DNA of 64,000 nt from Ancylostoma caninum (taxonomy: Eukaryota > Nematoda > Chromadorea > Rhabditida > Ancylostomatidae). The stretch lies in NCBI GenBank assembly GCA_037903475.1, contig JBAJFG010000614.1, forward strand, positions 310,001-374,000. Direction: 5' to 3'. The notes under the pieces are model-generated. The model saw nothing but the letters and a program-made list of their open reading frames with translations. It did no database searches and was not told where the DNA came from. Of this stretch, positions 47,610 to 60,064 are shown piece after piece (positions within the stretch are counted from its first letter, which is position 1; every line of letters starts with the position of its first letter). Both the position numbers and the translations under genes were made by a program.

Positions 47610-48766
47610 TAGATGTTCAAATTTATTATACAATCTTGAGTTTCTAACGAGCGTTCCTCAATTATATTATGGTATATTGAGTTTCCAAGAGCAACAAGCG
47701 ATTTATTTCAATTATCATAAGTTAAACGTACATATTTTATTCAGAATATTTCTCTATAAATTCTTTATTTCTAGCCATATGAACTTAGGTACATTAAAAT
47801 TACGTGAAATGTAATTATTTTCAAAGAAACAATGAGAGTGAGATCTTTTAATAACAAATTTATTGTAGCTTATAACTAATACTATATTTTTACTTCGTTT
47901 CAGACGGTTTATGACGTCTTGCCCTTTGGCAAAACTACGAGCTACTATAAAACTTCGGTGTAAATAGATAGTACATAACTTTTTCAAAACGTCACAGCTT
48001 AGACGAAGGTTTCACTCAAGCAAAGATTATTGCCGGATTGTGAGTGGTTTTTCTCTTGAAAACATCATGTGTACAAGCTGATTCGAGTCGAGAGGAGCCG
48101 CAATGAAGTCGAAAGTAGCACAACCGGTAACGTATAAGTTGTTTCAGCTCAGAAAGAATGTAACTAAGTAGAAAAAAACTCTGAGCATCATTTGCCTACA
48201 GGTGGATGTATTTCCGTGTAAATGTGAAGTTCTAACGCACGGGTACCACGGGCTACATAGTTATAGTCAAGCTACATAGTTATAGTCAAATATTCACATT
48301 TTTTCTGTTGCAAGCGACATCCATCTTGGAGCCTAATTAGTCGAAAGCAGCAAACTTCTGGACCTCAGAAGGCGGAAACATGTTACGGCACTTTGCTCAA
48401 GAAGCAACAGATAGTAATTTGGTGGAAATTGCGATCTAATAGCTTTGTTGGTATGGATTTGGGCTCACTATAAATGAAGAACTAGTGTTACAGAGTGAAT
48501 TCATCCCACTCTTCAACCTCGTGCTCTCTTGTTGCTGTTGTCAGTCTCAATATGGTCTGTATTATATGTATATACGTACTTATGTGATTAACCATTTTTC
48601 TTAGCGTTTAGTCCGTCCCTTGGTTGAGGCCTATTTTGTAGGTACGCGACAGCTGGAGAGAAATTTCTAGGATTGATGACGCATGGATTATACTCTTATT
48701 GCAGTCTCCATTTTGAATCCGCACTTACATTACTGAAAGTTTTATGATGCCTTTTTAAAGCAATTT
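47610..48766. other. Region without supported features
   Basis: A+T-rich sequence without recognised genes. A 20-bp unit (GCTACATAGTTATAGTCAA) is repeated twice near 48250-48290. Confidence 0.4.
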
Positions 48767-48950
48767 CGTATAGAAAAACCGACTCCGATGACTACTTGCA
48801 CAGACGGATACAAACGGACTGAGATAGCTTTTTTTACTGGGATACGATAGAAGTTGTAGACGCAGAGTCATAGTCTGCCATTTCTTTCATAATTTACTAG
48901 AATGTATCTGCGCTTTAAAAACATTGGTGTGACGGAAAAATCTAAATGCT
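48767..48950 (-). repeat. Dispersed ~190-bp repeat, copy 2
   Basis: Second copy of the segment at 46201-46395. No transposase follows it, so it is either a solo fragment of the same mariner or evidence that the segment is an independent repeat. Confidence 0.6.
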
Positions 48951-49436
48951 TTCACATTCTGCAAAGTTGTACGTAACAGCCGGTGTCATGAAAAAAGAAA
49001 GAGTGAAAAATTTCCTTTCTAGTGTGGAAGGCAACCGTCGTAATCTAAATAAAATGGAGTTTTTACTGTGTTACAGAGCTAGAAATACGGATAACACTAG
49101 TGGTAGGCTAAACGTACACCCGTAGCTATTGGATAGCTACCGAAAATAACTCATACCACAGTGATTCGGGCCTCAAACAGTAGAGTGAGTTTGTGTGAGA
49201 GTTTGTGGGACCAGATTTATTTGACAGACTATGATTATGCAGAACTATTCAATAAACACCTCTAAAGGCTTTCATTTAGCAACGAAAAAGCTTCAGAGAG
49301 CCACATAGCGAAACTGCACCATTCTGTAACCACCACTTTATGTCCAATATTCACTAGTAGCGTGCGATTTATTGGTATTCATTGGTATTTTGCTAGTAGT
49401 GGAGTCTATGAAGACGGAGCGCCAACGTGGCACACC

Positions 49437-49585
49437 GGATCCCCCCCCCCATCCCGCAAGTCAGAAAGTCATTTTACGGTGCACATTCAATGCCCAAGCG
49501 ATCCTTAGATGAAGTAGAGTGCACAACTCATCTTGTAAATGGGATCAATCAACGTCCACTTAATCCTTGATCCTTTATATCCAAA
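49437..49585 (+). repeat. SINE 3'-end fragment
   Basis: A C-run is followed by CCCGCAAGTCA, CACATTCAATGC, a GATGAAGTAGAGTG block and TCCTTGATCCTTTATAT. This parallels the 3' part of the SINE at 7864-9230 in order. The tRNA-like head is missing. Confidence 0.5.
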
Positions 49586-52500
49586 GTTGAGAAGTTCGTG
49601 TTGTTCAGAATTGTTCCATGTGTGGCAATCACCAATGCCTTACACCGATTTGAGCTCGTGATGTGGACCGTGAGTGAGTCAGGCACTGGCTATGAGTACA
49701 ATCATCATATACGAGCTTGAGTCGGACTGAGGCAGATGTATCGTCGGGCCACTAGCATGGTCTTTGTTCTCTCCAAAAGTTCAACGGTTTGAAGACACTA
49801 AATCAGCTACCAAACACAGCCTAGTGCCCATACACTAGTGCTCCATGTTAACTCTGGTGAAAAAAAATGTCTAACGCTCTCTATACAGAATCCAGCAAGA
49901 AATTTGGGCTACAGATTTGAAATCAGCGTAAAAAATTGCATATAGTAGTACACATCAAATCCCACAGCCATCAAGCATTCTTTCGTTGTCAGCTTGATAT
50001 GGGGCAAGACCTGGATAGATAACGTACCTCACGTTCACCAGTTCACTAGGAAATCAATGCAATAGCGGCATGATGTGTTGGGGACGGAAAGATACCCTGA
50101 CTAAAAGTTTCCTTTGAATTTGTTCAAGAATAATTTGTGCATGTCATGTCATCGCATTAATGTTTAGGTGCAATCACATTTCCATAAGGTGAAAGAGTTC
50201 CTCCAAAGTCTTTTATTTGGAAGAATACGCGAAAAATGAGCGAATTCTGTTCAAATTAGTGTTTCATATAAAAATCTAGCAGCTTCGTTGTTTTTCGCAT
50301 TTTTTTTCTGGCAAATCGTTTTCCATCAATTTTTGCCACTGCCTTCAACTCAAAAACCGGGTTATGTCTCGAATATGCAATTCACATATAGCTATTATCA
50401 TAATTACTAGTTGAGTTGTCAGTTGAGTTGCGTTGAGCGTTACAGCCTCAATTACTCAGTTATCATGCAACAAGAATCTGATATCGTGCAAGGACCAAGC
50501 ACAAGAAGGGACGGACCTTTGAAGTAGTGGATCATGACCACCATATTAGAATTAGCCGCTCTTGCACTAGTTGCTGTAGCACCTTTCCACTAAGCATAAA
50601 GGCGGATCAACAAAGAAGTAGATAAGTGGTGAATAAAGTTCGTAGATTATTGAAAAAAAGTAACACCTGATATAATAGTAGTAAGGTTTGTTTAGCAGAT
50701 AAGAATACACCATTTTGATAATCCACCATCTAAATGTAGCGGAAGGAGTCAAGAGCCTGAAGACTTGAGTGGGCGCGAAATGCATGGTACACTAAGAATT
50801 GCTCACCAGAGGGAAACAATTTCGTTCCAGGTGTGCGCCTGTGCACGTCAAAGCATAATTTTGTTGACCGACCTATACACTAGAAATCTAATGTTCGATT
50901 TCGAATATTCGACTTCGAATGAGCCAGAACTCAAAATGTTCAGAAAAGCGGGAACCCTATGTGCGGCGCCTTAAAGAATACGAATATGTACAGCTGGTTT
51001 CGATATGATATTACGCCTGGGGTTCGTACCAGATCAAAGAGTCGCCTCAGGCGTCCGCCCCAGAATGGATCTTCCAGTTGCGTTCTTGGGTGCGTGATTA
51101 TCTCAATGGTCTCATAGTCATCAGCGCTGTAGCCTCAAAATCACTCCTTGCAGTTGACGGTGTTCCTCCGTTGCGGTGAAGGCCAAGGTGCCACCAGAAT
51201 CCAGAACTCTAGCTTCATTAGTACCAGCACATACATTTACCCAGCTTCAGCTCCCATGCCTAATTTTGTATCCTATCCGGTGTTACAAAACTATTCCCTC
51301 AAGATCCAAGACGAGGCCGCAAAGTCAGTTGTTTTAGCCAGCTTTCACAACTCAGTATGTACTTGTTCTTCATATTTTTTGACTGTTTTGTTGTTTTCAT
51401 GATCAGGCACACCATGCTGGTGTATTATTAAATAAATTAAATAAATAAATAAATATGCTCGATTTCTCACATGGATACCGGACTGTATATTAAACCGATT
51501 AGATTTATTCGATTTCCTTCAGTTCAACTCTCTAGTGAGAAAGTAGTCCCCTGACTCTCTCAGCAATCTTCACACATTTTCCTACGGAATTTTGCAAATA
51601 TTCCTGCGCAGCGCTCTCCATTTCCGGAGGTGTACGTGCACTTTTACACAAATTCGGGCAAAATTTTGGAGAAATATACGTAAAATCCGTTCGAAAGCTC
51701 ACGCGTTGTGCTCGAGTGTTTCAGCTGAGCCGTCGCATTTTGAAGAATAGCACCTGACTTGTTACCTTAGCGCATAATGCATTAAGTGCAGAATTTTCAA
51801 AATGAGCACAATGGTTGAATAGCGACTGCATGCACACGCATGAGAGCTACCGTGAAAGTTCTTTGCTGTGAGTTTTCCATAAGCATCATTATAATGACTT
51901 CAGTATAGACAACGTCAATCATTTCTTAGTTCACATCAGGAAAAAAAATTCATCCTTTTCGGGGAAAAAGTTACTGCATCCAAGGTAATAGATTATCAGA
52001 TTTCGCTTCGCAAAATATGTAATGGTGTAGTACCTTGAAGAGTGCCATTGCTCCATCCGCTAGACCGCTAGATGTTTCTTGCCACCTTCCTACAGCAAGC
52101 AGTGCAAGCAGTGAGAACTTTTCAGGACTGTTTCACAACGTGAGGCACCTGGGAGGTCAAAACCCGTCGGCTGGACAGGATCGAGGACGTCTAACGTAGA
52201 CTCACGGCGTATTAACGACCACCGTGCAGCGACAGATTTGTTATAAAGTTATAAAACTTTTTCAGCTTAACATTACATGCTTATGAGTGGTGTACGCATG
52301 GCACTGCGATCAGAGTTAGCACATCTCCTACTTTACGCTTTTGGCATGCACCAGCCCAGGGACACGGCCGGTCTCTTAAAGGCAGGGTCCAGGCAAGATC
52401 TTGCCTTTTCAGGTTTTTCGTTCTCTGTGATCAAAAGCATCTGTGTAGCAATTCATGTTTGAGAACTCGCTGTAAGCTCTATCGTAGAATATGGGATGAA

Positions 52501-52790
52501 AGGTTTGAGGTTACTATAACTGTGGGAAAACAGTTCCAGCAGACAGAGGCTGCACGCTTCACGATGAACAAAGATGAACTATTTGCGTACAACTTAGCGA
52601 ACACTTCCTGATACCCGACCACACGAAATATGTGCAATCCTTTCAATACGAATTTTCCCCTACGATGTTGCAATGGACGGCATGTGATGCGCACGGAATA
52701 GCGTTATTTGACAGCAAAGGCTCCGCAATGCCGTGGCCGAATGCCGTGACAAAATTGAGCAGTGAAAACAGCGAGTTGGGCGACTTTTTC
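49586..52790. other. Region without supported features
   Basis: No gene, bounded element or array was recognised. Short open frames such as 51148-51402 lack family signatures. Confidence 0.4.
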
Positions 52791-52799
52791 AAAAAAAAA

Positions 52800-53345
52800 A
52801 GTTCCCATTGTTTTCGTACAAGGCATCGTCGTGAGAAAGAAATTGTCTGGATGTTGTTGTCAAGCATGAATTTGTCCACGACCAGTTGTTCACGCAGTCC
52901 CACGCGTCGCAGAACGTGTGTCTTCCGGTTGAGCACATTGTCGCGAATACGTATGTTAAATGACAAGTCACGAGTGAAAATATCCCGTGCCAGTGAGATA
53001 ATGAGTGATATCTTCTGAAGATGTGAAGCAAAAAGAGGAGGCTCATGAAGAAGAAATTAGTGAGATACACAGATGAAACAAAGCGGCCATTATGCGTTCG
53101 AGTGAGGGTACATTTTAAACGACTCGAAAGCAAAACCTTAAAAAAATCAAAACCTTCCACTCCAGTACGTGCCCAACGCAGGCATTCGCATGATAAAGTG
53201 AAGTTCAAAGCTATCGTCACGAACGTGTCATATGAACCCGATATGTTGGCACGCAAAGTAGTGGAAGCGCTTTAAATTTAAATTGCAGCAAAAGTTCAAA
53301 AATGAATAGGGAAGAAGAGTGTATCGCTATAATCAACAAGCTGCA
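52800..53345 (+). pseudogene. Penelope GIY-YIG fragments, rearranged
   Basis: On the plus strand 53045-53275 reads YTDETKRPLCVRVRVHFKRL and then YEPDMLARKVVEAL, followed after a frame change by NREEECIAIINKL (about 53310-53345). These match the order GETGRPLFVRIKEHL, REPEILARKTLEA, NRKEECIAITNEL of copy F. On the minus strand, 52966-52800 reads LRRVGLREQLVVD and CLVRKQW, resembling the copy F segment LRRVGLQDSVRVVD...RLVRNR that normally precedes the nuclease. The piece is therefore a diverged second Penelope lineage whose upstream part seems inverted. The inversion rests on short matches. Confidence 0.6.
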
Positions 53346-56199
53346 GCCTTTTAAAACCTCTAGGGGGTTTGATCTGCGGAGGTTGGGTAACTAAGACACC
53401 TTAAATACTTCTAGCGGAAGGGTTTGGTACTGAGTGGTCCACAACTCTGCCCACAGTACGGTTACTGAGGTGAGCGCTAACCTATATATTTGTGTCCTTG
53501 GTGTAGTTTCTGAGTCTAATTCTCTATTGAATTATATTTCTGTAGGAAGATAAGGTGTTTGAAAGGGTAGGTTAGAAATGGCTCAACTATACAGGCAGTG
53601 ACAAAGCCAAATCATTAGCCGTGATAAAGATAGATACCAGCCTTGGCCTACAGCTCAACTTAGTCAATCTCCAACAGCGAAGAAATTTGTGCTCAACTCC
53701 CAGAGAAAAAAGAGAAACTTCTCGAGCACTTGTTTCCTTGTTTGTTTTAGTTGCCGTGCGATTTTCTGGCAACATCGGCATTATATTAGGTCGTCGAGTA
53801 TGAAATGTCTGATTCTTTGAGCGGTCACTTTGACAGTCGCTATCCTCAAAGCTTTATTAGACCACTTCTCATCTTCCTTCTTATGAACGCACATCCTCAC
53901 ATTTCAAAATCACCTCCTTGGATGTTCATCAGCTTTCGAAATTTTGTTTGGAAGTATTTTCGGAAACTAGTCAAAGACCAAAAATCGCCTCATTTCGGAA
54001 TATGGGTCCCATCTTTGAGCCATTAGAGCAGAAAAAGCTGGAAACATCAGTGTGGTGTTCATGAGACATTTGGCTAATGTAGAATCCTCGGGGAAGTTCC
54101 GCTCAGGTGACATGAAGCCTCGAAGTGAGCCTTATGATAAACCTGAATAGCAAAGAGTGGAAGCGAATAGGAGTCAAGCAAGGTCTGGATAAGCAGCAGT
54201 GCTTGGTCTCCATAATCCTATAATATTTATGTAGGTATTTCAGGGAATACGACGTGGTAAAGTGGCTCGATAAACGAATTTTCCCCACTTTGGTCCTCAA
54301 AAATGGGTGCCAATTTTTTACAAATCCTCGCTGCTATTCTAGAGGAGCAAGGATTGGAACTCACCTATGACTCACTGTACTGGGCAAATCCTGCTCTATT
54401 TGACCACAACACATATCAGGGATTAACCCAGTCTTTGCTGGGAAAACATTTCAATTCTCAGAATTATGTTGGGAACGCTCTCCGTCGCTTGACTGCCACT
54501 TGGTTTTCATGCTTCTAATCTGTTGACGCAATCAAGCTACCGTTAAGATGGCAACTCTGTGCCAATAGTATGTCGGCATATTTCTATCGCTTGTATCTCA
54601 TCTTGTTTGAGAAACATTACTCAAGACTTCGTAATTCGAAATCAGACGCTTCACATTTAACGACCTAATAGATCATCGCTGCTTTAAAAAGGTACTCTCT
54701 AGAGCTGTCCTAATAGTTTAATTGGAATGTGAGTGAATAATTCATGCGCGATTGAGTAATCACATCAGCCCCCCTAATGAGCTTTTAAAATTAGCACTGA
54801 GCAGCCTTTAACGAGCAAAAACCTTTGAAAACATCTAATTAAACTGTTATGAAGGTAGATGCATAATTGTTGAGCGTTCTCTTCCCTGCCCAGTTTCCAT
54901 TTATTGAAATCGGGGGGCGAAGGTCGTTAGAGAAAGCAAACTGAAGACATACATAATAGGCAGATCACAATATGTGGCCAATGACCGGCGACAATTTTGA
55001 ATGAGGCTGGAGGACCTGATCCCCCAAGACTAAGGAGAAAGAATACGATCTTCAAGTGACAAGTTGGTAAAATTTGTTCTGTGGCTTTTTATCCGAAAAT
55101 ATTCTCCATTAACCATGTCCTACTCCTTCAAGAAAGTATGGCCCACAAAGTGACCACTCCGCTTTTGTAGGCGAGTCCTTCGACTAAAGAAAAGCCGCCG
55201 AATTTCAAGGTCAACCCCATCAAAGACAGTTTGGATGAGAAGATCACCCATCAGAATTCAGCATTCAAACGATCCTGACTGCTAAAAGCAGTCAATGGAC
55301 TTTGACATCTACCAGTTCACCGTTGCTTTGGCGAGCGGTAAATTGTGGAAATTGGTTATATGAATTTTACACGAGCCTTGAGTTTTAATCGTCAGACGTG
55401 CTCGGATATTTGTTAAATAACTTCTTGCAAAGGAAATTTGAACAATTAATAGCTATGCACCAATCCAATATATTTAAGAGCAAAAACTAAAAAGACTCAC
55501 TAAGCTCCCTTCAGCAGCACCTTGGACGTCAACTCCTTCGTTCATAGCGGGTGAGACGCGAATAGAGGAGCTAGAAAGCACGTCAGTAGGTACACGAAAA
55601 ATGGGCGGGGCGTTGTAGGCTGTAAGGCAAAGAGCGTAGAGAGTACGGTGCTGATTTATTCCGGACACGACGACTCACGAAAGAAACAGAAATCCGAGAG
55701 CAAAGCAAGATGAAACTCTTTTGGGAAGATGATTCCACGATGGATGCGGCTGGCCTTCAGAAAAATGTTCCTATCACTGTGCACCTTACTAGATATTACG
55801 AGGCTCTTCTAGAACTTCCTATCGAGCGCATTTGATGGATTGCCAATAGTTTGCCTATATAATTAGTCTTTGAATTCCTTTACAACTATGACTGAGGAAT
55901 TCGTCCTTGACTCCAAACACGTCCCGCTGATCCTGCTTTATGAAATCAGTAAGTGCAGAAATCAACTGGTGAGAAATTATGCGCCAAAAACATGCATGTA
56001 TGATGCGACGTGCACCTTGACTGCTTTTCAAGTAGGGCATGGCTAGAGTTAGAGAACGATGGCTTTAGAACGGATCGGAAAACGATCATAAACGGAATTC
56101 TACACGTATAAAATTCAAAAGTCAGTCGATATATGGCAGGACCATGTTGATATTGTAATCGCTAGTTGTTAGTCGCAGTGAAGAACAAAAATACATACT
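53346..56199. other. Region without supported features
   Basis: No gene is supported. An open frame at 54303-54518 (71 codons) starts with a clear ATG but matches no family I recognise and shows no splice partners. Confidence 0.4.
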
Positions 56200-56670
56200 G
56201 GGTTGGACTATAAGTTCGTGCTGTTTTTTTTAACCTTGCTTATATACTAGAACTAGGGCCCCTTCGGGAGGCTAGAAAGTGGGGCGGGGCAGCCACTTGA
56301 GGCATGTGCAAAAGGTTTACACATGCAAAATGCTTATGAAAATAACAGATAAGCAAAACCAATAATTAACTGGGCTCAAATACAAAATCTTCCTTATGAA
56401 TTGCGTGTATTCTACCAGTCTGATTGCCGCTCCAACTTCGGGCTTCTGGTCTCCTCGTGGTCTTCCTAGCTGTGCTCGCAAATTTTTGATTACGCATGGA
56501 CATATAAAGCTATTTTCCGATGCAATGATACTATCTATTGTCCTTCTGTCGCATTTCTTACACGCCTATGACCAGCCACTCCTAACTCTGCACATGAGCA
56601 TCTTCCAGATGGCTTTAGTACCTGTGAACAATTAAATGTAAGCAATGGTGCGAATAATCACCCTGGGCTG

Positions 56671-56810
56671 GGATTCATGAAACGACAACCAAGCAAGCCC
56701 AGGCTAGCAGACCAAGTTTTGCTGTCTGCGCCTGTTAGCACTTTCTAATCAGTGCGATAGCCAATCACGCTACTCATCCTTGGTTTGCTTGGTTATCGTT
56801 TCATGAATCC
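56671..56810. mobile_element. 140-bp MITE inside copy D
   Basis: Inverted ends GGATTCATGAAACGACAACC and its complement agree at about 25 of 26 positions. The other family copies lack this insert at the same point, which confirms an insertion. Confidence 0.75.
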
Positions 56811-56944
56811 TAGAACTGCTGAAGTGACTCAAGCTTCGCGTTATTGAGATACTACAACTGATGAGCTTCTGCGTGCTTATATAGGGAGGAAGTAGAGGGC
56901 AACTGAGACACGGATGAGCGCATAGCACTCGCCTACTCCACCGG

Positions 56945-57600
56945 CAGATGTGCATTTTGGCGTTTTCCCCACTATTGGGCCAGGGTGGACCCAGCCTTCA
57001 TTGGAGATCCAGTATCCTCCCGTTTTCTCCACTACTGGGCCATGGCGGTCCCTTCTTCATCTGTGGACCCATACCCTGTCGTTTTATCCACATCTGGAGC
57101 TTGGCGGACTCAGTCCCCGTCCATGGACCTCTGTCCTGGACGGGGACTGAGTCCGCCGTTTGTCGTTTCCCCCACTACTTTTTTCTCCACAATTGAGCCA
57201 CGCTGGACCCGATCCATCGGAGAACCCGTTCCCTGACATTTTCCCCATTATTGGGCCTTGGCGTACCCTTTCCCCATCTGGACCTGTACCCTTCTGTTTT
57301 CTCCACTATTGGGCCACGCCGCACCCAGTCTCCAGCGGAGAAACCACACAATGCTATTCTCTTTACTATTGGATCAGAGCGGACCTATTCTCCATTCCTC
57401 GTTTTCTCCACTACTGGGCTTCTGCGGACCTAATCTCCATCCATGGACTCGCATCCTGGCGTTCCTCCCACCACTAGCCATGGCGAGCTCTTTCTCCATC
57501 AGTGCGCCCGTACCCTGCCGTTCTCTCAACTACTGGGCCACTGCGAGCCCTTTCTCGATCAGTGGACACCTATCCTGATGCTTTTCTAAGCTACGGGGCC
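56945..57600 (+). repeat. ~58-60-bp minisatellite in copy D
   Basis: About eleven diverged units. One region, 57103-57123 against 57137-57157, is a perfect 21-bp inverted duplication not seen in the other arrays. Confidence 0.8.
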
Positions 57601-58480
57601 CGGACACATCAGACCGTCATCAGTGCACCCGCATTCTTCGGAAATATCGAGAGCAATGGAAGAAAATTAGCTAATATTTGGAAAGTTTGATCAAGCGCCC
57701 AACTGATTTCAGAAAATGTTACAGCAGCTTATGATGACGCGTTCTTCTTTCATTCATTCTGTGTATTTGATTGGACTGCCTTTCTTAAAAACAAAGGCGG
57801 ATCCTAAAGCTGCATAGTGAGACCTCAATCGAAGGTGATCAGAAAGCATATCCCAAGCGAGGAAACCGAGTGAATCCCATCGCTGCGCAACGCTCTCCAC
57901 GGCATGTGCCCATCCTTTCCATTTGGCCAGGTGTTTATCAACGCCATGTACACATCCTTGCGACGTAGTTATCGTCCAGTGCTCCTAAATTGAGTAAGGT
58001 CGGTAACAAAGCTCCAGCAGAGGGGCTACTCTACCCCATACATTGCTGCCATGCAACGTAAAATCATTGCAAACATTGCCTCGCCCAGCGGGCTCGAGCC
58101 GCAGATGTTGGTCCCACCGCGAAATCCTGAATGCAGCCGAACTATGTTTATGCACCTATGAAGAAACATCGGCCGAACATCCCGTAGGCTTCGCATCCTC
58201 GCGAGCACTATCTCTGAGATCCATGATGAAAGCATGCGATCACGTGCTGATTCCCCCCCCCCACACCGCCTGCGATCTAGAAAATTTTGTTGCTCTGTCA
58301 TTAATTAGATGAGAGGGTTTAAACGTTTTTCACTAGATGTCATAAGCTATTTTGTAGTTCTTGCCTTGCTCATTATAACCAATTTCCTCATCTTCTGCTA
58401 CGGCATGGAACGTGAACCATCAATTTAATGAAACTATTATAACCAATTTCCTCATTTCCTTCTACGCCTTATTTTTTACT

Positions 58481-60064
58481 AGCGCCCCTTCGGGACGCTA
58501 GAAAGTGGGGTGGGGCAGCCACTTGGGACATGTGCAAACGCTTCACACTTGCCAAATCTCTAGAAAATTGATAAAGAAGCAGAACCAATCTTCCAATGGG
58601 CCCAAACATGAAGTCCTTCTTATGAGTTGAGTATGAGCATGAGAAGTTCGTTCTCCATCGTATGGCGTATTCGTGCGTATTCCTCACTACCCGGCTAACG
58701 CAGACGCGTTCTCCATCGGCGGAACTGTATCCTGCCGTTCCCCACACTATTGGACAAGGCGAAATCGTATCCGAGTGTTTTCCAGACTACTGGGCCGCAG
58801 CGGGCTTTTCTCCATCGGTGGACCCGTATTCTGGCGCCATTTTCACTGTTAGGCCTGAACCATATCCTGGTATTCTCCACTTTACTGAGTCACAGCGGAC
58901 CAATCCTATATTGGCGGACCCGTATTCTGGTGTTATCCATACTACTGGGCCACGGCGGGCCCTTCCTCCATCAGAGCGCCCGTGTTCTGGCGCCCTCCTC
59001 ACAGTTAGGGCAAGCCGGATCCGTTCTCCAAGCGCGGGTTCGCATCCTGGCATTCTTAACACTATCGGACTAAAGTGAACCCGTATCCTGACGTTCTCCA
59101 CACCATTATGCTACGACGGGTCCTTCCTCCATCGGTGGACCCGTATCCTGACATCCCTTCACACCACTGGGCCACGGGGGGCCCTTTCTCCATCGGTGGA
59201 CCCGTATTCTGGCGGCCCCCACACCACTGGGCCACGGCGGGCTCTTTCTCCATCGGTGGACCCGTATCTTGGCGTTCCCCACAGCACTGGGCCGCGGCGG
59301 GCTCTTTCTCCATTGGTGGACCCGTATCTCGGCGTCCGCCGCACCATTGGGCCACGACGGGCCCTTCTCATCGCTGGACCCGTGTTCTAGCGTCCCCCTC
59401 ACCACTGAGCCACGGGGGCCCTTTCTCCATCGGTGGACCCGTGTTCTGGCGTCCCCCACACCACGGGGCCACGGCGGGCCCTTTCTCCATCGGTGGACCA
59501 GTATCTTGGCGTTCCTCACAGCAATGGGCCACGGCGGGTCCTTTCTCCATCGGTGGACCCGTATCCATATATAGTTGATTGGATACACAATGTCATACCT
59601 TCATATTCAGAGGCTCTTACTCTTTGATAGTGTAGAAGCTTTCTCCAAACGAAGCAGGGGATGCGACAATAGCATCCACCAGATGAGGCGACCGCGTAGG
59701 TCCAGCCTCACCGAAGCTTCCGAGACGCGGCAGCTCTCATAGCACGCGCCCATTTCTTCCTGCGAGTGCACAAAGCGTCGCAACAGTGGAGGGCTGGTTT
59801 TCCTGCTGCGTACATTGTGCAGCATGAAAGCTCATAAACACTCCCTCACTCCTATGCGGTGAGACCGCCAGCGAAGGTGATGAAATCACCATCCCGTGCA
59901 TGCGGGAGAGCCTGCAGTGACGAAATTGCGGGTCCCGAAGCGAACGTGTCTGCGTCCATGGAAATCGGCCATTTCGCCACACAGTCTGCGCCTCAAGATT
60001 GCGGTGTCTATGAGTGCCGCCCCGTATCTCTAACCGCTCTAGCCCCCTTACGGCGCTTTGTTTA
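58481..60064 (+). mobile_element. Penelope-derived non-autonomous element, copy E
   Basis: It starts AGCGCCCCTTCGGGACGCTA at 58481 and ends CCCTTACGGCGCTTTGTTTA at about 60064. The order is leader, minisatellite (about 58690-59570), then a 400-bp 3' domain nearly colinear with copy A. It lies 188 bp after copy D in the same orientation. Short flanking similarity (ACGTGAACCATCAATTTAAT near 58413 and ACGTGAGCCATCAATTTGAT near 60079) may be a displaced target duplication. Confidence 0.75.
58690..59570 (+). repeat. Homogeneous 60-bp minisatellite in copy E
   Basis: About fifteen units. From 59100 on the 60-bp period is regular, with CTTTCTCCATCGGTGGACCC and ACCACTGGGCCACGGCGGG in each unit. It is the most uniform of the element arrays and so the most recently homogenised of them. 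Confidence 0.85.

Larger units (their letters stand above)
56255..58292 (+). mobile_element. Penelope-derived non-autonomous element, copy D
   Basis: It starts AGGGCCCCTTCGGGAGGCTA. Leader, an inserted 140-bp MITE (56671-56810), a minisatellite (about 56945-57600) and the GCTTATGATGACGCG block (about 57726) follow. GGGGCTACTCTACCCCATAC at about 58022 corresponds to the N-terminal region of copy F. Within about 35 bp the sequence becomes CCTCGCCCAGCGGGCTCGAG, the F 3' region, so about 2.85 kb of coding sequence is missing. The 3' end is ATCTAGAAAATTTTGTTG. Confidence 0.75.

Noticed and set aside
59075..59588. Open frames of 160-167 codons on both strands
   Set aside because: Products of the uniform 60-bp minisatellite of copy E, with no start, splice or domain evidence.
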